Of a stretch of DNA of 64,000 nucleotides, positions 9,701 to 19,275 are shown one piece after another. Made by a program: the position numbers and the translations under genes. The notes under the pieces were generated by a model. It had not been told where the DNA came from. It saw only the letters and a list, made by a program, of their open reading frames with translations, and searched no databases. Each line of letters starts with the position of its first letter. Position 1 is the stretch's first letter. Source of the stretch: Leishmania martiniquensis (lineage: Eukaryota > Euglenozoa > Kinetoplastea > Trypanosomatida > Trypanosomatidae). The stretch covers positions 31,001-95,000 of the forward strand of contig NC_090147.1 of NCBI RefSeq assembly GCF_017916325.1, written 5' to 3'.

Positions 9701-10910
9701 GGAGCAGCTGTCCGCGCCGGCGCACGCCTTGACGCAGGGCTCGGTGGTTGGCAATGCCAGCCTGTGCACCGCCATTCGAGAGTTCACCAACATCACGTCG
9801 TCTCCCTCCGTTTCTGACGACGACTCAAGCGACGATGACGGGGGGAGGATGCGCGGGCATAAGGTGTTCGTGCGGCGTGGGGCGCCCTCTGAGCAGTTCA
9901 ACGACGAAGCCTCCACTGAGTTGACCACCGCCATCACGCTGACGAGCGAGGGGTCGCCAAAACAAAGCAGCTGGCGGGTCAGTCGCCAGCTTCCACCGCC
10001 GGGACAACAAGGGACGGCGACGATGTCCGTCGCGCGGGGTCAGGGGCTGTCTGAGTGGTCCAACCAGGAGAAACCAGTAGCGCGCCAAGTGGCACTGGAA
10101 AATGTGCCTCCACTGAATTTGCAGCAGCGCTCGGTCCACCGCGAGGGGGGGCCGGAGAGCGCGCTCTCTGGGGCCGAGGTGATGGACGACAGCGACGATC
10201 GCGTGCAGTTGATGTCGCACCACCCTTCTGACACAGAGGAAGATGCGGGATCGCCGACAGCAGAAAAAATGAGCGGTGGTGCGGCACACCAGCAGTCTGC
10301 ACGCAGAAACCGCTTGGCCTCCACCAGCGAGGGTGTCCGTTCGCCTTGCAATCCCAGTTGGAATGACTGGGACGAGGACGGCGAAAAGAACAGCGACGAG
10401 GGCGACGATGAGAAGCGGCGGGAGAAGAAAGAGGAAGAGGGCGAGGCGTCGGAGCCACAGCCCGCCAGGCCCTCAGCAGCGCGGCACGCAGAGCGGGGGG
10501 CAAGTCAGAATGAAGCAGACAATGCTTTCATACAGACTAAGGACGTGCAGGAGTCGACCGGCATTCGGAGCTCGCGAGGGACTTGCTCTGTCACTCCCGC
10601 CGCAGGGCTTGTCGCAACGGCGATGCGCCAAAGCGAAGACGCGGATGACGATCTGCGCGCCACCCCGCGCCGAGTGTTTGTGGGCACCTCCGCCGAGGGC
10701 CGCGGAGTGGGAGCGCACCAGCAAACGGTGCAGCTGCCTGGCCCTGTCCCTCGCCACGGAAGAGGGACAACGTCGTCGTCCTCCTCGTCGGCGGAGAGAG
10801 CAGAGGCGCTGGGTCTGCGAGGGACTCGGCAGAGCGTGCCGCAGCGCGCACCCGCGCAGAGGCGCCAGTACACCAACTTCGACGACTCAACCAGCAGTGG
10901 CGACGGCTAA
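6771..10910 (+). CDS. Large coiled-coil protein with acidic disordered tail (1379 aa)
   Basis: I do not recognise an orthologue. Residues about 60-790 form a nearly continuous predicted coiled coil rich in Glu, Gln, Arg and Ala, with repeated patterns such as RLESRIEAA and QLEQRVAGQENRL. From about residue 800 the protein turns into a low-complexity Ser/Gly/Glu tail with acidic runs (SDDDSSDDDGG; DWDEDGEKNSDEGDDEKRR) and ends in a Ser/Gly/Asp stretch. No enzymatic motif or membrane segment is visible. The composition suggests a cytoskeletal, flagellar or basal-body scaffold, but that is inference. The ATG at 6771 is the first in frame and the coiled coil begins shortly after it. The 3' region contains inverted-repeat arm A. 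Confidence 0.85.
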   Translation: MSSFSVSALEVLQAAEDALMHRRCYGSGIPEGATTHDYKTADMRGGGYTAGQWYRDPNSGAASLVSSVEELQQQLSRAMRELIELRAELTAERDRRHETLIAMGRQWKEDVLVEVHQREAALQSDVAAVEEKMAAQLKESNESRLVMRRQLEEAIRASKIRDTDQFQLREEVRETARQLEERVDVALSQSSAARADCDRQLEQERANLCHRLDTELLRLVEMRRDDQRALQQAKELMRDESLRVRDDIRRVVQEVWETSASALVKTATEPIEQLRAELRQNKAATQAVEERVADCVRTCQAECRMLTTTTAERLHALESKQAITTSTIDRAERKADSAYDTARHIEATITAAKEATERALVQVAGAAERTLKVEHALADRDNRIVAVEAQLHAITTAEGLKAEVEACKRQAGRLESRIEAAGALCTRVEQLADRAVQQVASFADRIDSCERSAQRGVEAAQRAQEGLDASESEAQKTRTRFDTSEAALQRHTQLLAQLEQRVAGQENRLGLWRQQQEQHAKDQMTVQRELAERTELAHTMASRAQQVSSDARAEVHRLERRLDDVDRSLASTSAEATSLRGFIDGQRTQAIELQRQLQQVANDVRSLGFQVDERLAPVKDLERSSAERMMRAEAESQSLRRKLTECEERLHQMDTRVQGSLKDAVRHHVGDVQKRLLAAMNEGIARVTERVAVMEESAEQSQQRASDVPRQLAAMQQATSKLQRHVQALDASLQSLSGQTQELALHVDAHAAARQHLETVQQGLLSLTAAQQRTQQDVGLLREAIRVLQGVTIAGSVKDRSLSELGMSQARTASTDMVPVAEVISSSPSVQQPPGSGVRTSSHASVAGALTQAQPHLAATATAPPLANTSGASLQNLQDRQRAPSGSTSSGSKEGSGEQPVLHLSGVSSVRPSGEQEERLRSVVEPADRSIASAAGDEAAEAFAERSGALAEPRRASAGTDSSASILPFAAAATETVEQLSAPAHALTQGSVVGNASLCTAIREFTNITSSPSVSDDDSSDDDGGRMRGHKVFVRRGAPSEQFNDEASTELTTAITLTSEGSPKQSSWRVSRQLPPPGQQGTATMSVARGQGLSEWSNQEKPVARQVALENVPPLNLQQRSVHREGGPESALSGAEVMDDSDDRVQLMSHHPSDTEEDAGSPTAEKMSGGAAHQQSARRNRLASTSEGVRSPCNPSWNDWDEDGEKNSDEGDDEKRREKKEEEGEASEPQPARPSAARHAERGASQNEADNAFIQTKDVQESTGIRSSRGTCSVTPAAGLVATAMRQSEDADDDLRATPRRVFVGTSAEGRGVGAHQQTVQLPGPVPRHGRGTTSSSSSSAERAEALGLRGTRQSVPQRAPAQRRQYTNFDDSTSSGDG

Positions 10911-11693
10911 GCGCTCGACACGCCTACCGAGTGATGAGCAGCCACAATTCTTGTCGGTTCACCTCCGCTTCCTTGTGTATCGGTCGGCCGTTTCTCCCTC
11001 TGCTTGCGCCGAGCAGTGAGGCAGACTATTTCCGACGCGCGGTCGTGTGCGCATGTGCACCTCCGCCGTGCGCCCCCCTCCTCCTGTCTCCTCCTTTGCC
11101 TTTATGTTGCCTTTCTCCCGCTTCAGCGCCTCATAGAGACCACATCTCTTTTTTTTGTGCGTGAGTCAAAGGCGCGCTACAGCGCTGTCAGTTCTGCAGA
11201 GCGCTTTTACAGGCGTTCGGTGAAGTTGAAGCCGTGCTGCCGGCGGTGCGGCGCTCGAGAGACCTTTGCTTCCTTCAACGTCTGTTGTTATCACTATTTG
11301 TTCGGCGCGCTTCTCACTCCCCCTCTCCCTCCCTCCCTCCCTCGCTGGCCGTCTCTGCGGGCGGAGACGCATCTTCGCCTTCCACACGCACGAGTTGTTT
11401 TACACGCATAAGTGGGCCTCTGTACATGTTCTTAGATTCGCTCTTTTCTGTATTCGTGCGTCCTCAACGTGCGTGCTGCATGCAACATCAACAGACGCGA
11501 ACCCGCACTGGATTGCCTCTCTTGAATCGAAAGCGGTGGGGAAACGGGAGAGGACTGCTTGAACGCCCTGGGATGTGCCGCACGTGAAGAGGTGCACCAG
11601 TTGCTGGCCAGTCGGCGGTCTAACTTCCTCCTTGGCATGCTGCTGGCAGCGTGTTATCTATTATGTGAACAGCACCGGGGTGCATGGTTTGAT
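10911..11693. other. Intergenic region before repeat arm A
   Basis: This is pyrimidine-rich spacer with CCCTCCCTCCCTCC tracts near 11320-11343. No gene is supported. It is probably the proximal 3' UTR of the 1379-aa coiled-coil gene. Confidence 0.5.
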
Positions 11694-12562
11694 TGGCGCG
11701 GAGTAGCGCCTCTTCCACCCGCGTGGCCAACGTTAAGAAAGATGGCACGGCACGAGTATGCACACGCGCGCTCATGCGCTCCGCACTGCCCCGCCGGCAC
11801 ACGTCAGGGAAGCAGCTGAAGAGAAAAAAGGGGTCCGGCACAGGCGAAAAGAGCGCCGTAGGGCAAACGCTCAGCGAGGCCCTGACGCAGCCACGGCGGC
11901 TGCACGCCATCTTTGGAAAATCGAAACGCTAACAGAGCTCCATGACGGAGGGAGCCGCCCCTCCCGGCGTGTGGCATCTCACAGGGTCCCCGTACCCCAC
12001 TCTGCGTCGGAAAAACCAAGCAGCTCCTCCCCCCTCCCCTACCCCTCTATCCCCTGCCGATCCCGAGCCACTGCTGGCGATGACACAGTCGAGCACGCAC
12101 GACGCAGGCAGGTCACAGCGACCCGCATCCGCGCACACGTCCGTGCCGTCCGTATGATAGACAAAATGCCGCCGTGCCTCAAACGCATCGCACTCAGCCC
12201 CCACCCTGCCCACTGGTGGTGCGGGGCGCCGGCGCCACCCTGCGTGGGGACGCACCACGTGGCGGCCAGCATAGTGGGCGCGCCTGTAGGGTGGCCTGCG
12301 CAGCGGGTGGGGTGGGCAGAGCTCGGTGCAGGGGCTCTGCTCCCGTGACTGGGCCCGGCGGCATTGGTGTGTCGTGTGTCTACCCGGCCGCCTCGCGCCT
12401 CGAGGTGTGCGATGGCGAGGAGGGGGATGCTTCGGCGTCTGACGAGGCCGGTAAGGGCAGCGTGGGGGTGGTCAGGGTGGGGAGTCGAGTGGGCTGTTGT
12501 GACACGTGTGCTCTGGGGTGGGGTGCGGGCAGAGAGAGGCGAAGGTATCGCAACGACTGCAA
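11694..12562 (+). repeat. Long inverted repeat A, left arm (869 bp)
   Basis: This segment is the reverse complement of 16857-17725. Paired coordinates always sum to 29419, so there are no indels. Matching starts at 11694 (TGGCGCGGAG) and stops at 12562 (ACTGCAA); bases just outside both ends differ. One mismatch was noticed, at 12418 (A) against 17001. Accidental open frames, for example 196 codons at 11758-12348, are identical in both arms and show no recognisable domain. Length, GC content and intergenic position suggest a SIDER-type degenerate retroposon, but I could not verify a SIDER signature. Confidence 0.97.
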
Positions 12563-14689
12563 AGTCACTTCTTTGGGTATGAGTTGGCGTTCGCCTTGTG
12601 CGTCATTTTGTTTGGGCTGCAGCCTATCTGCCGCGTAGGCGTGCGCCTCTGTCGCCTAACCATGGCGCCATGACGCCCTTTTTTGTGCGTCCCCTCGTCG
12701 GCCTCCCTCCATCCCGCCGAGCTCTCCTCTCGCGGTGCTTCTGCGACCGTTTCGAAGGGCAGCAGAGGCTCCAAAAACGACGTGTTGGAGGGTGTCTCGC
12801 CTCGTTCCCCGCCGAGAGAGGACAGGGCGCGTGGGGGGAGAAAGGAGGAGGCGCACATGCGTGTGCGTATGCCAACGTACACGCACGACAGCCCTTCATG
12901 GGTACCGTCGGCAAGGCGCCTTCACCAGAGTTCGCGGACGCAAATAACCGGAGCGCGGTTCTTCGGGGGTCGCACTTTTGGCATCCTACCTTGCTGAGGC
13001 GTCGAGAATTTTGTGTGTTCGGGCGCCTGTATCATTCTGAAGCGTCACTCGTGTGCTCTTCTTTCACTGTCGTGTCTGCTCCTTGTGTTTGGATGCCTTT
13101 TCTGGAGTATCGGCTTCTGCTGTCGCTGTTGCTCTCTAGGCAAATCAAAAAGGTGGCGTGCCCGTCGCGTTGGCGTGCGCACGCCTTTCCGACCTCTCTG
13201 AAGCCTGTGCCGGCCCAGCCCCCCTCTAAAACGCGCGCGTGCTGTGGACTGCACTCCGCCCTTTCTTTGCTTCTGTCGCCGGCATTCCGCTCTCTCTCTC
13301 TGTCATGCCTCTCTATCAGGGCCCCCTTCCCCCTCACACACGGTGACGCACGGAAGGCTCGAATCGTCACGCATATACAAGCACGCACACGCATACGCAG
13401 ATACACGCCCCGATAGCGGTTGCACCGGTGAACGTACGCGCTCGTCTCACCGGCTGCCTGCCACATTTGTCGACGACTTGCGCCAGGGCACTGGTATGCA
13501 GAGCAGATCCGTGGAGTGTCCGAAAGTCAGTGCCTCGTTGCACCTCACCCTACCTCTCATCCTCGCCCCTGAGGAAGAGACAGTGGGGCCCGCCTGTGTC
13601 TCTGGCGCCCCCCTCTCTCCTGATTGCCCGCATCACTGCGGATCTCCCAAAGGTGCTCGCAGCTGAGACTTTCCGCGCACACCGCTGTCACTGTCCGTCT
13701 CTCTCCAACTCCTTTCAACAACAAAACAAAAATAAAAGCGCTTTGAAACTCCAAGTCGGGCCGATTTCGGTTGGCTGTTTTGTTTTTAGTCTTTGGCCTG
13801 TGTGCTTTCACACGGCACGCCCTTTTCGGCAGGGCGAGGGGTGTGGGGCTGTGTGAATCCACCCGTCCTCACTGTGACGGAGGTGCCATCGCGTCTACTC
13901 CCCCTCACAAGCGTTGCCTCGTCGTGTAATCTGCTCTCCGTTACTTTCTATCGCTGTGTTTATCTGCCGAGGGCGCAGCTGCCGTTGTGGTTGTGGCAGC
14001 TCAGCTGGTGCGCTCGCTAAAGGACGTGGTGCGTGCGTTTGCTGTGTTGGTGCGCTGCGTCTCTTCTCTCCGTCGACTTCCTATCACGAGCTATCGTTTC
14101 GCCACTTTGCATCAGCGGTGCAGTCTCTAGTGTGGTGCACCCGGTGCCGCGGGGGCAAAGCGGCGCCCCGTTTACCCGTCGCCCCCTCCCCCTCCACAGG
14201 CAGAGTCTTTTTCTTGGTTCTCTCTCCTCCTCTCGCCCTTTTAAATTCGCTCCGTTCCTCACCTTTGCGCCTGTGTCGGGCTCTCTCGACGCGAGTCGGG
14301 TGGGAGGGACCTTATCGCTGCCCCTCCGCGGTCTATCCCTCTCTTTGCTCTGGGCGGGTTGTGCATCTTTTCCACGCGACTCACATAGACAAGAGCTGGC
14401 CGACGGAGAGGGGAACAAAAAAAAGAAAAAAACGCATTGGTGTTTGTGTAGACGCTCTCCGCTGCGGCTCCCCTTTTCCATTTTAGCGAAGGCCACGAAC
14501 GGCTGTCTCTCACACGCGTCCGTTTTGTGTACGCGGGAGGCCTTCAACTGCCTCTCAGCTTTTGGTTCTCGTGTTAGGGGGCTCTTCTTTTCTTCTCTCC
14601 CTCCCCCCTTTCCACAAGCCGCTGCGCGTGTGCGCCGGCGTGGTATTGGTTGCGAGAGCCCGCGTGTAGCGGAACACAAAAGCCACGCC
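12563..14689. other. Kinase 5' intergenic region inside loop A
   Basis: Unique DNA between arm A and the kinase start. It is pyrimidine-rich, with an A-rich island at about 13718-13740 and another near 14416-14433. A 272-codon open frame at 12598-13416 has simple, spacer-like composition and no domain. The kinase frame is open upstream to 14033 but carries spacer-like CT-rich codons there. Confidence 0.6.
14583..14618 (+). promoter_or_regulatory. Probable trans-splice acceptor for the kinase gene
   Basis: A long pyrimidine tract (TCTTCTTTTCTTCTCTCCCT and onward) is followed by the first AG at 14617-14618. This would give a 5' UTR of about 71 nt before the ATG at 14690. It excludes the longer in-frame upstream extension. 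Confidence 0.6.
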
Positions 14690-16426
14690 ATGGGCGAACA
14701 TCTCGGCTCGCGCTTCACCGTCATTGAGCAGATCGGCAGCGGCAATTACGGCTCTCTTTACAGGGTCATCGATGGTGAAGCGACGACGCTGGCGGACAGA
14801 ATAATTGCTACCAAGAAGCTGAAGGACGCAATCAATCACCCACACGTGCTACGTGAGGTGAGCGTTCAGCGCCATGCACAGCAGTGCTCGCCACACATTG
14901 TCAAGCTGCTCCACGTGGTACCGCGCGATCACGTGCGAGCAGCGCTGGTGCTGGAATACGTGCCCCTTGACTTGCGCACCTTTCTCAACGCCTTCTACTG
15001 TGACCAAGCTAAAGCGTCTGCACCGCCCTGGTGTGCAACGACTGCGGCCGGGGCGCTTCGACCGGCGTCGGCCCCCCCGAGCCACATACCCTTGGCTTAT
15101 GTGCGGCGCATGCTGCGCGGTCTCGTCGAGGCGCTGCACTGCCTGCACACCCGCGGAATTGTGCACCGAGATGTGAAGCCGGAGAATATCCTCGTGGAGC
15201 CGCTCGGGCTGTCGCACCCGCTTCGGTGTGTTTGCCCGCCTATGGGCTCTTCTGGGTCCACGAGTGAGGGTGCCGCTTGTTGGGTGCACGCCCCCCACAG
15301 TCCCCACCCACGGCAAGAGGAGGAGGAGGGCGTAACTCGCGCGAAGCACAGGCCGGGGACCTTAGAGCCGTGCCAATTCTTCTGTCGAAACTCGGTGGCG
15401 CTCCATCACGAGCTCACTGGTGACGAACTCGTGTCCGCCATTCACCGGCTGCACTGCACCACGTGTCGGCGCTGCCCACGCGCGCGAACTCGGGTGGAGG
15501 ACGACGCTCCTCAGCAGCATCGCGACAGCAGCGGAGGGGCATCAGCCGCCTCCCATGCCCAAGAGGAGCAATCAGGCGCCGTGGACGAAGACGAAGGGGA
15601 CAATCGCACCGGGTCTGCGTCACCGCCGCTCGTGCCGGATGTCAAACTCTGCGACTTTGGCTCAGCACGGCATATCGGGACGCTGCGACTGCGCAGCGCG
15701 GAGGAGCAACGGGAAGAGCTGACGCCGGGCCCTACGACGCCGGTGTACTGCGCTCCCGAGATGATGCTGCTGCAGCGGTATGGCACGTCGGTGGATATGT
15801 GGGCTGTTGGTGCCATCCTGTATGAGATGCTCACCGGCGAATTCTTCCTCGGTGTTGGCACCCTTCGTTCCTTCTCTGGCGATGTCATCCTTCAGGACGA
15901 CTACTGTGTGATGCACCGACTGAATCGCATGTTCCGGCACCTCGGTACCCCGTCCATTGATGAGTGGAGATGCATTGCTCACCCCCTCTATTACCCCGAC
16001 GAGGTGCTGACCCATCTGCCGCAGGTGCGCGATGCCGCCCTCTTCCGCTGCATCGCGCAACCTATCGGCACTGTTGGATGTCTTCTGCAGAACAGTGCGG
16101 GGTTCATCAAGGCGAACGGTTACGCCGGAGCGGCTGATGAGCAGACCACTCTTAACGCGCAGCCATCTCCTGGGCAGAGCGTATCTGTGCCGCAAGCATC
16201 AGCGAATGGGGTGGCGAGCTCGCACGTCGCGGCGGCTTCGGCGCCGCAGTGCGATACTGCCGCCGCGATGCATCCGTTGAGTGTGTCTGACTTTCTCTAT
16301 CAGCACATCGGGAAAAGCGGCGTCGACTTCCTGCGGTCACTGCTGCGCTACGACCCGTCGAAGCGCATGACGTCGGCAGAGGCGCTGCGCCACCCCTTCT
16401 TGAGCCTTGAAGCAGGGAACGTTTAG
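14690..16426 (+). CDS. CMGC-type serine/threonine protein kinase (578 aa)
   Basis: A complete kinase core is visible: glycine loop GSGNYGSLYRV near residue 15, the VAIK-type lysine in ATKKLKD near residue 41, an alpha-C LREV near 55, HRDVKPEN near 158, DFG near 321, a CAPEMM motif near 354 and DMWAVGAILYEML. The HLGTPSIDEW segment after the DMW helix is typical of CMGC kinases (CDK, MAPK and relatives). About 145 residues are inserted between the catalytic loop and DFG, rich in Ser, acidic residues and Cys (CTTCRRC). A second Ala/Ser-rich insert precedes the final helix, which ends in DPSKRMTSAEALRHPF. Catalytic residues are intact, so activity is expected; substrate is unknown. The start at 14690 follows a strong splice-acceptor tract. 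The gene sits alone in the loop of inverted repeat A. Confidence 0.9.
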   Translation: MGEHLGSRFTVIEQIGSGNYGSLYRVIDGEATTLADRIIATKKLKDAINHPHVLREVSVQRHAQQCSPHIVKLLHVVPRDHVRAALVLEYVPLDLRTFLNAFYCDQAKASAPPWCATTAAGALRPASAPPSHIPLAYVRRMLRGLVEALHCLHTRGIVHRDVKPENILVEPLGLSHPLRCVCPPMGSSGSTSEGAACWVHAPHSPHPRQEEEEGVTRAKHRPGTLEPCQFFCRNSVALHHELTGDELVSAIHRLHCTTCRRCPRARTRVEDDAPQQHRDSSGGASAASHAQEEQSGAVDEDEGDNRTGSASPPLVPDVKLCDFGSARHIGTLRLRSAEEQREELTPGPTTPVYCAPEMMLLQRYGTSVDMWAVGAILYEMLTGEFFLGVGTLRSFSGDVILQDDYCVMHRLNRMFRHLGTPSIDEWRCIAHPLYYPDEVLTHLPQVRDAALFRCIAQPIGTVGCLLQNSAGFIKANGYAGAADEQTTLNAQPSPGQSVSVPQASANGVASSHVAAASAPQCDTAAAMHPLSVSDFLYQHIGKSGVDFLRSLLRYDPSKRMTSAEALRHPFLSLEAGNV

Positions 16427-16856
16427 AAGCGCCAGGGTAGCGATTCCGGGGTGATCAAAATGGTGGGTGGCAGCTAGCTGCAGCGACCTGCGCTAATCTT
16501 CGATGATGAAGGTGTGGTGGGTACCGGGGGGGTAGGGTAATGTTGGTGTAGCGGTCTCTGTCGTCGCATCCACGCACCTCCTCCGTCTCACCTCGCACCT
16601 TCCTGTGCGTGTGTGGGGGGGGGGGGCTGCTCTGCGTTATTTCTTTTTGCTCTTTCCAGCGAACTCAGATCTCCATCAGATGTTGAGCACCACCGATGCG
16701 ACGATCTGGCGTTCACTCTGTCCTCCTCTGACTGACCCTTGGTCACACAAGTGGTCTCCGCGCCCACCACGTGCGCGTCACGCAGGAAACATTGTAGTGA
16801 AAGGCAGCAGAGTGGACCTTGTCAGAGGGGACCGTAAAGGTGAGAGGTGTAGTTGG
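16427..16856. other. Kinase 3' flank before arm A'
   Basis: Unique sequence with a run of G at about 16615-16626. No gene is supported. It is likely the first part of the kinase 3' UTR. Confidence 0.5.
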
Positions 16857-17725
16857 TTGCAGTCGTTGCGATACCTTCGCCTCTCTCTGCCCGCACCCCA
16901 CCCCAGAGCACACGTGTCACAACAGCCCACTCGACTCCCCACCCTGACCACCCCCACGCTGCCCTTACCGGCCTCGTCAGACGCCGAAGCATCCCCCTCC
17001 CCGCCATCGCACACCTCGAGGCGCGAGGCGGCCGGGTAGACACACGACACACCAATGCCGCCGGGCCCAGTCACGGGAGCAGAGCCCCTGCACCGAGCTC
17101 TGCCCACCCCACCCGCTGCGCAGGCCACCCTACAGGCGCGCCCACTATGCTGGCCGCCACGTGGTGCGTCCCCACGCAGGGTGGCGCCGGCGCCCCGCAC
17201 CACCAGTGGGCAGGGTGGGGGCTGAGTGCGATGCGTTTGAGGCACGGCGGCATTTTGTCTATCATACGGACGGCACGGACGTGTGCGCGGATGCGGGTCG
17301 CTGTGACCTGCCTGCGTCGTGCGTGCTCGACTGTGTCATCGCCAGCAGTGGCTCGGGATCGGCAGGGGATAGAGGGGTAGGGGAGGGGGGAGGAGCTGCT
17401 TGGTTTTTCCGACGCAGAGTGGGGTACGGGGACCCTGTGAGATGCCACACGCCGGGAGGGGCGGCTCCCTCCGTCATGGAGCTCTGTTAGCGTTTCGATT
17501 TTCCAAAGATGGCGTGCAGCCGCCGTGGCTGCGTCAGGGCCTCGCTGAGCGTTTGCCCTACGGCGCTCTTTTCGCCTGTGCCGGACCCCTTTTTTCTCTT
17601 CAGCTGCTTCCCTGACGTGTGCCGGCGGGGCAGTGCGGAGCGCATGAGCGCGCGTGTGCATACTCGTGCCGTGCCATCTTTCTTAACGTTGGCCACGCGG
17701 GTGGAAGAGGCGCTACTCCGCGCCA
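16857..17725 (-). repeat. Long inverted repeat A', right arm (869 bp)
   Basis: Reverse complement of 11694-12562 with one mismatch noticed, at 17001. With the left arm it brackets a unique 4294-bp loop containing only the kinase gene. The arm lies downstream of the kinase stop codon and may be part of its 3' UTR. No flanking target-site duplication was seen. Confidence 0.97.
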
Positions 17726-19275
17726 TCGGTGCCTTCGCTCTCGTACCTTGCGCGCCGTGTAGCGCTGTAAGCACCCGTGTAGTCCTTTGCACGTGTGGCG
17801 CGCGCCTATGCACGTAAAGTCGTAGCATAACGAGAGTGTGCGCCTTCGCATACACACCCGTAGTGCAGCGTTGAGGTGCCGCCGCTCTCCTCGGTGCGCG
17901 TGTGCGCACCTGTGGCCTTCGGAGGCCCTCCTTCCCCTTCACACACGCGCATGTTTTTTTTTCTTTCTTTTTGCTCGATCGCCTCTTCCTGCGGCGTTGT
18001 CTCGTCGCGCCGTGTTTTTCTGCCTTGCGGGAGAGATTGGGTCCCTTCTTTGCTCGTCTTCGTTGATATTCGGCGTGGACGCCCATGCTCAGCGGCATTT
18101 CGAGTGGAGGTCGGCTAATACTCGGTGCTGAAGCACGTCTGGGTGCGTTGTGTCACGCTGCAGGCCCCCGAAACAGGTCGGCGAGTGGTTTCGATGGTTC
18201 GCTGCGTGCTGTGGTGCTGTCAAGCTCAGGCTGCGGGCCCGCCTTCACCTCGTTTCATCGTCGACGTCTCTTAAGCGCGTTGCCTCGTATCGTGATGGGA
18301 TGCCCATTGCATTTACGCACGGTGCTGTCCCTGCCGCTGAGTTGCTGCTGACTCGTACAAATACACGCGTGGGTTTGGGTGTAGTTGTCGAGCTTACGGT
18401 CACTTAAGGGCCTGCGCGCGTGCTTCTCTGTGTGGTGCTCCCCGAGGATTGCGTCATGTAATCTTTTAACTAACCAACACGGAAGGATGTGATAGAGGGA
18501 GAGGAGGACAGGAAGAAAGGAGTGCACGCGGAGGAGCGACAGACGGATTCAGGAGACGTGCAGCTTGGTGGCATGTCCTATTCCCTTCCGCCCTAATCAT
18601 CTCCAAGATGCAGCTGAGTCTCCTGGCTGGATGCAGATCTGAGCCGCGTGTTGTCTCTCCCTCTCTCCCTCTCCCTCTGTCGCTTCGTTTCACGCGCACA
18701 CAACAACGAACGCTCAGAAGCGAAAGTGACGCCATCAACATGCGCGTCTTTTGCAGCGGTGGCGCCGGCTGCGCGCACTCTGTGTCGATGGAGGCTGTGG
18801 CGGTCGGTGTGGAATGTAACGGGTACCGCAGGTCGGCGTCCGTCGTCTGGGCAGGCGCACTTGTGAAGGGTATTCTTGCGAGGACTGGTGCGTGTCCGTG
18901 GCGGGCGCACCCCATTTCGTGCTGCACCAAGCCGCCGATCTCCCGCCTACCCCATACTTACCGGCACGGACGATGGTGACGGGACGCGTACGCGTGGACG
19001 CCTGCACTGTCTTTTATCTGCTTTTCTTGCGTTTGAGCAGCGTTCACAATGGCGCGGGCTGCACTCCCCACCCCCTCCCCCACTCTTTTTTGCTCGTTGC
19101 TTCTGGGCATGTAGTTAGCACACGCGCAGCGCTGTTCAAACCGGCACGAACTTGATGGTGGCACTCAGGGTCGCACTACTTCGCAGGAGCTCTGTCATAT
19201 TTTTGCCGCTCTCTCTCTCTCTCTTGCTGTGCAGCGAGGCATTGCTTCCTCAAGCGCTCTCAGGCCAGGTAAATC
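17726..19275. other. Intergenic region between arm A' and the Aph-1-like gene
   Basis: About 1.5 kb of spacer. It has T-rich tracts near 17954-17972 and CT-rich tracts near 18657-18680, plus the splice-acceptor region just before 19235. Open frames on both strands are short and show no domains. Confidence 0.5.
19205..19234 (+). promoter_or_regulatory. Probable trans-splice acceptor for the Aph-1-like gene
   Basis: CT repeats (CTCTCTCTCTCTCTTGCTGTGCAG) end in AG at 19233-19234. This would leave a 5' UTR of about 41 nt before the ATG at 19276. Confidence 0.55.

Noticed and set aside
11758..12348. 196-codon open frame, repeated on the minus strand at 17071-17661
   Set aside because: Identity between copies is explained by the inverted repeat. 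Composition is spacer-like, with no domain and no splice-acceptor context, and the second copy would be antisense to the transcription unit.
12598..13416. 272-codon open frame upstream of the kinase
   Set aside because: It reads through CT/CA-rich spacer, is Arg/Ser/Leu/Cys-rich and has no domain. It fits the chance long frames of GC-rich spacer.
14033..14689. In-frame 219-codon upstream extension of the kinase
   Set aside because: It is pyrimidine-tract translation and contains the strong splice acceptor at 14583-14618, so it should not be in the mature mRNA.
11694..17725. Inverted repeat A as a simple DNA transposon with terminal inverted repeats
   Set aside because: The enclosed gene is a kinase, not a transposase, and no target-site duplication flanks the arms; 869-bp arms with abrupt ends fit recombining intergenic repeats better.
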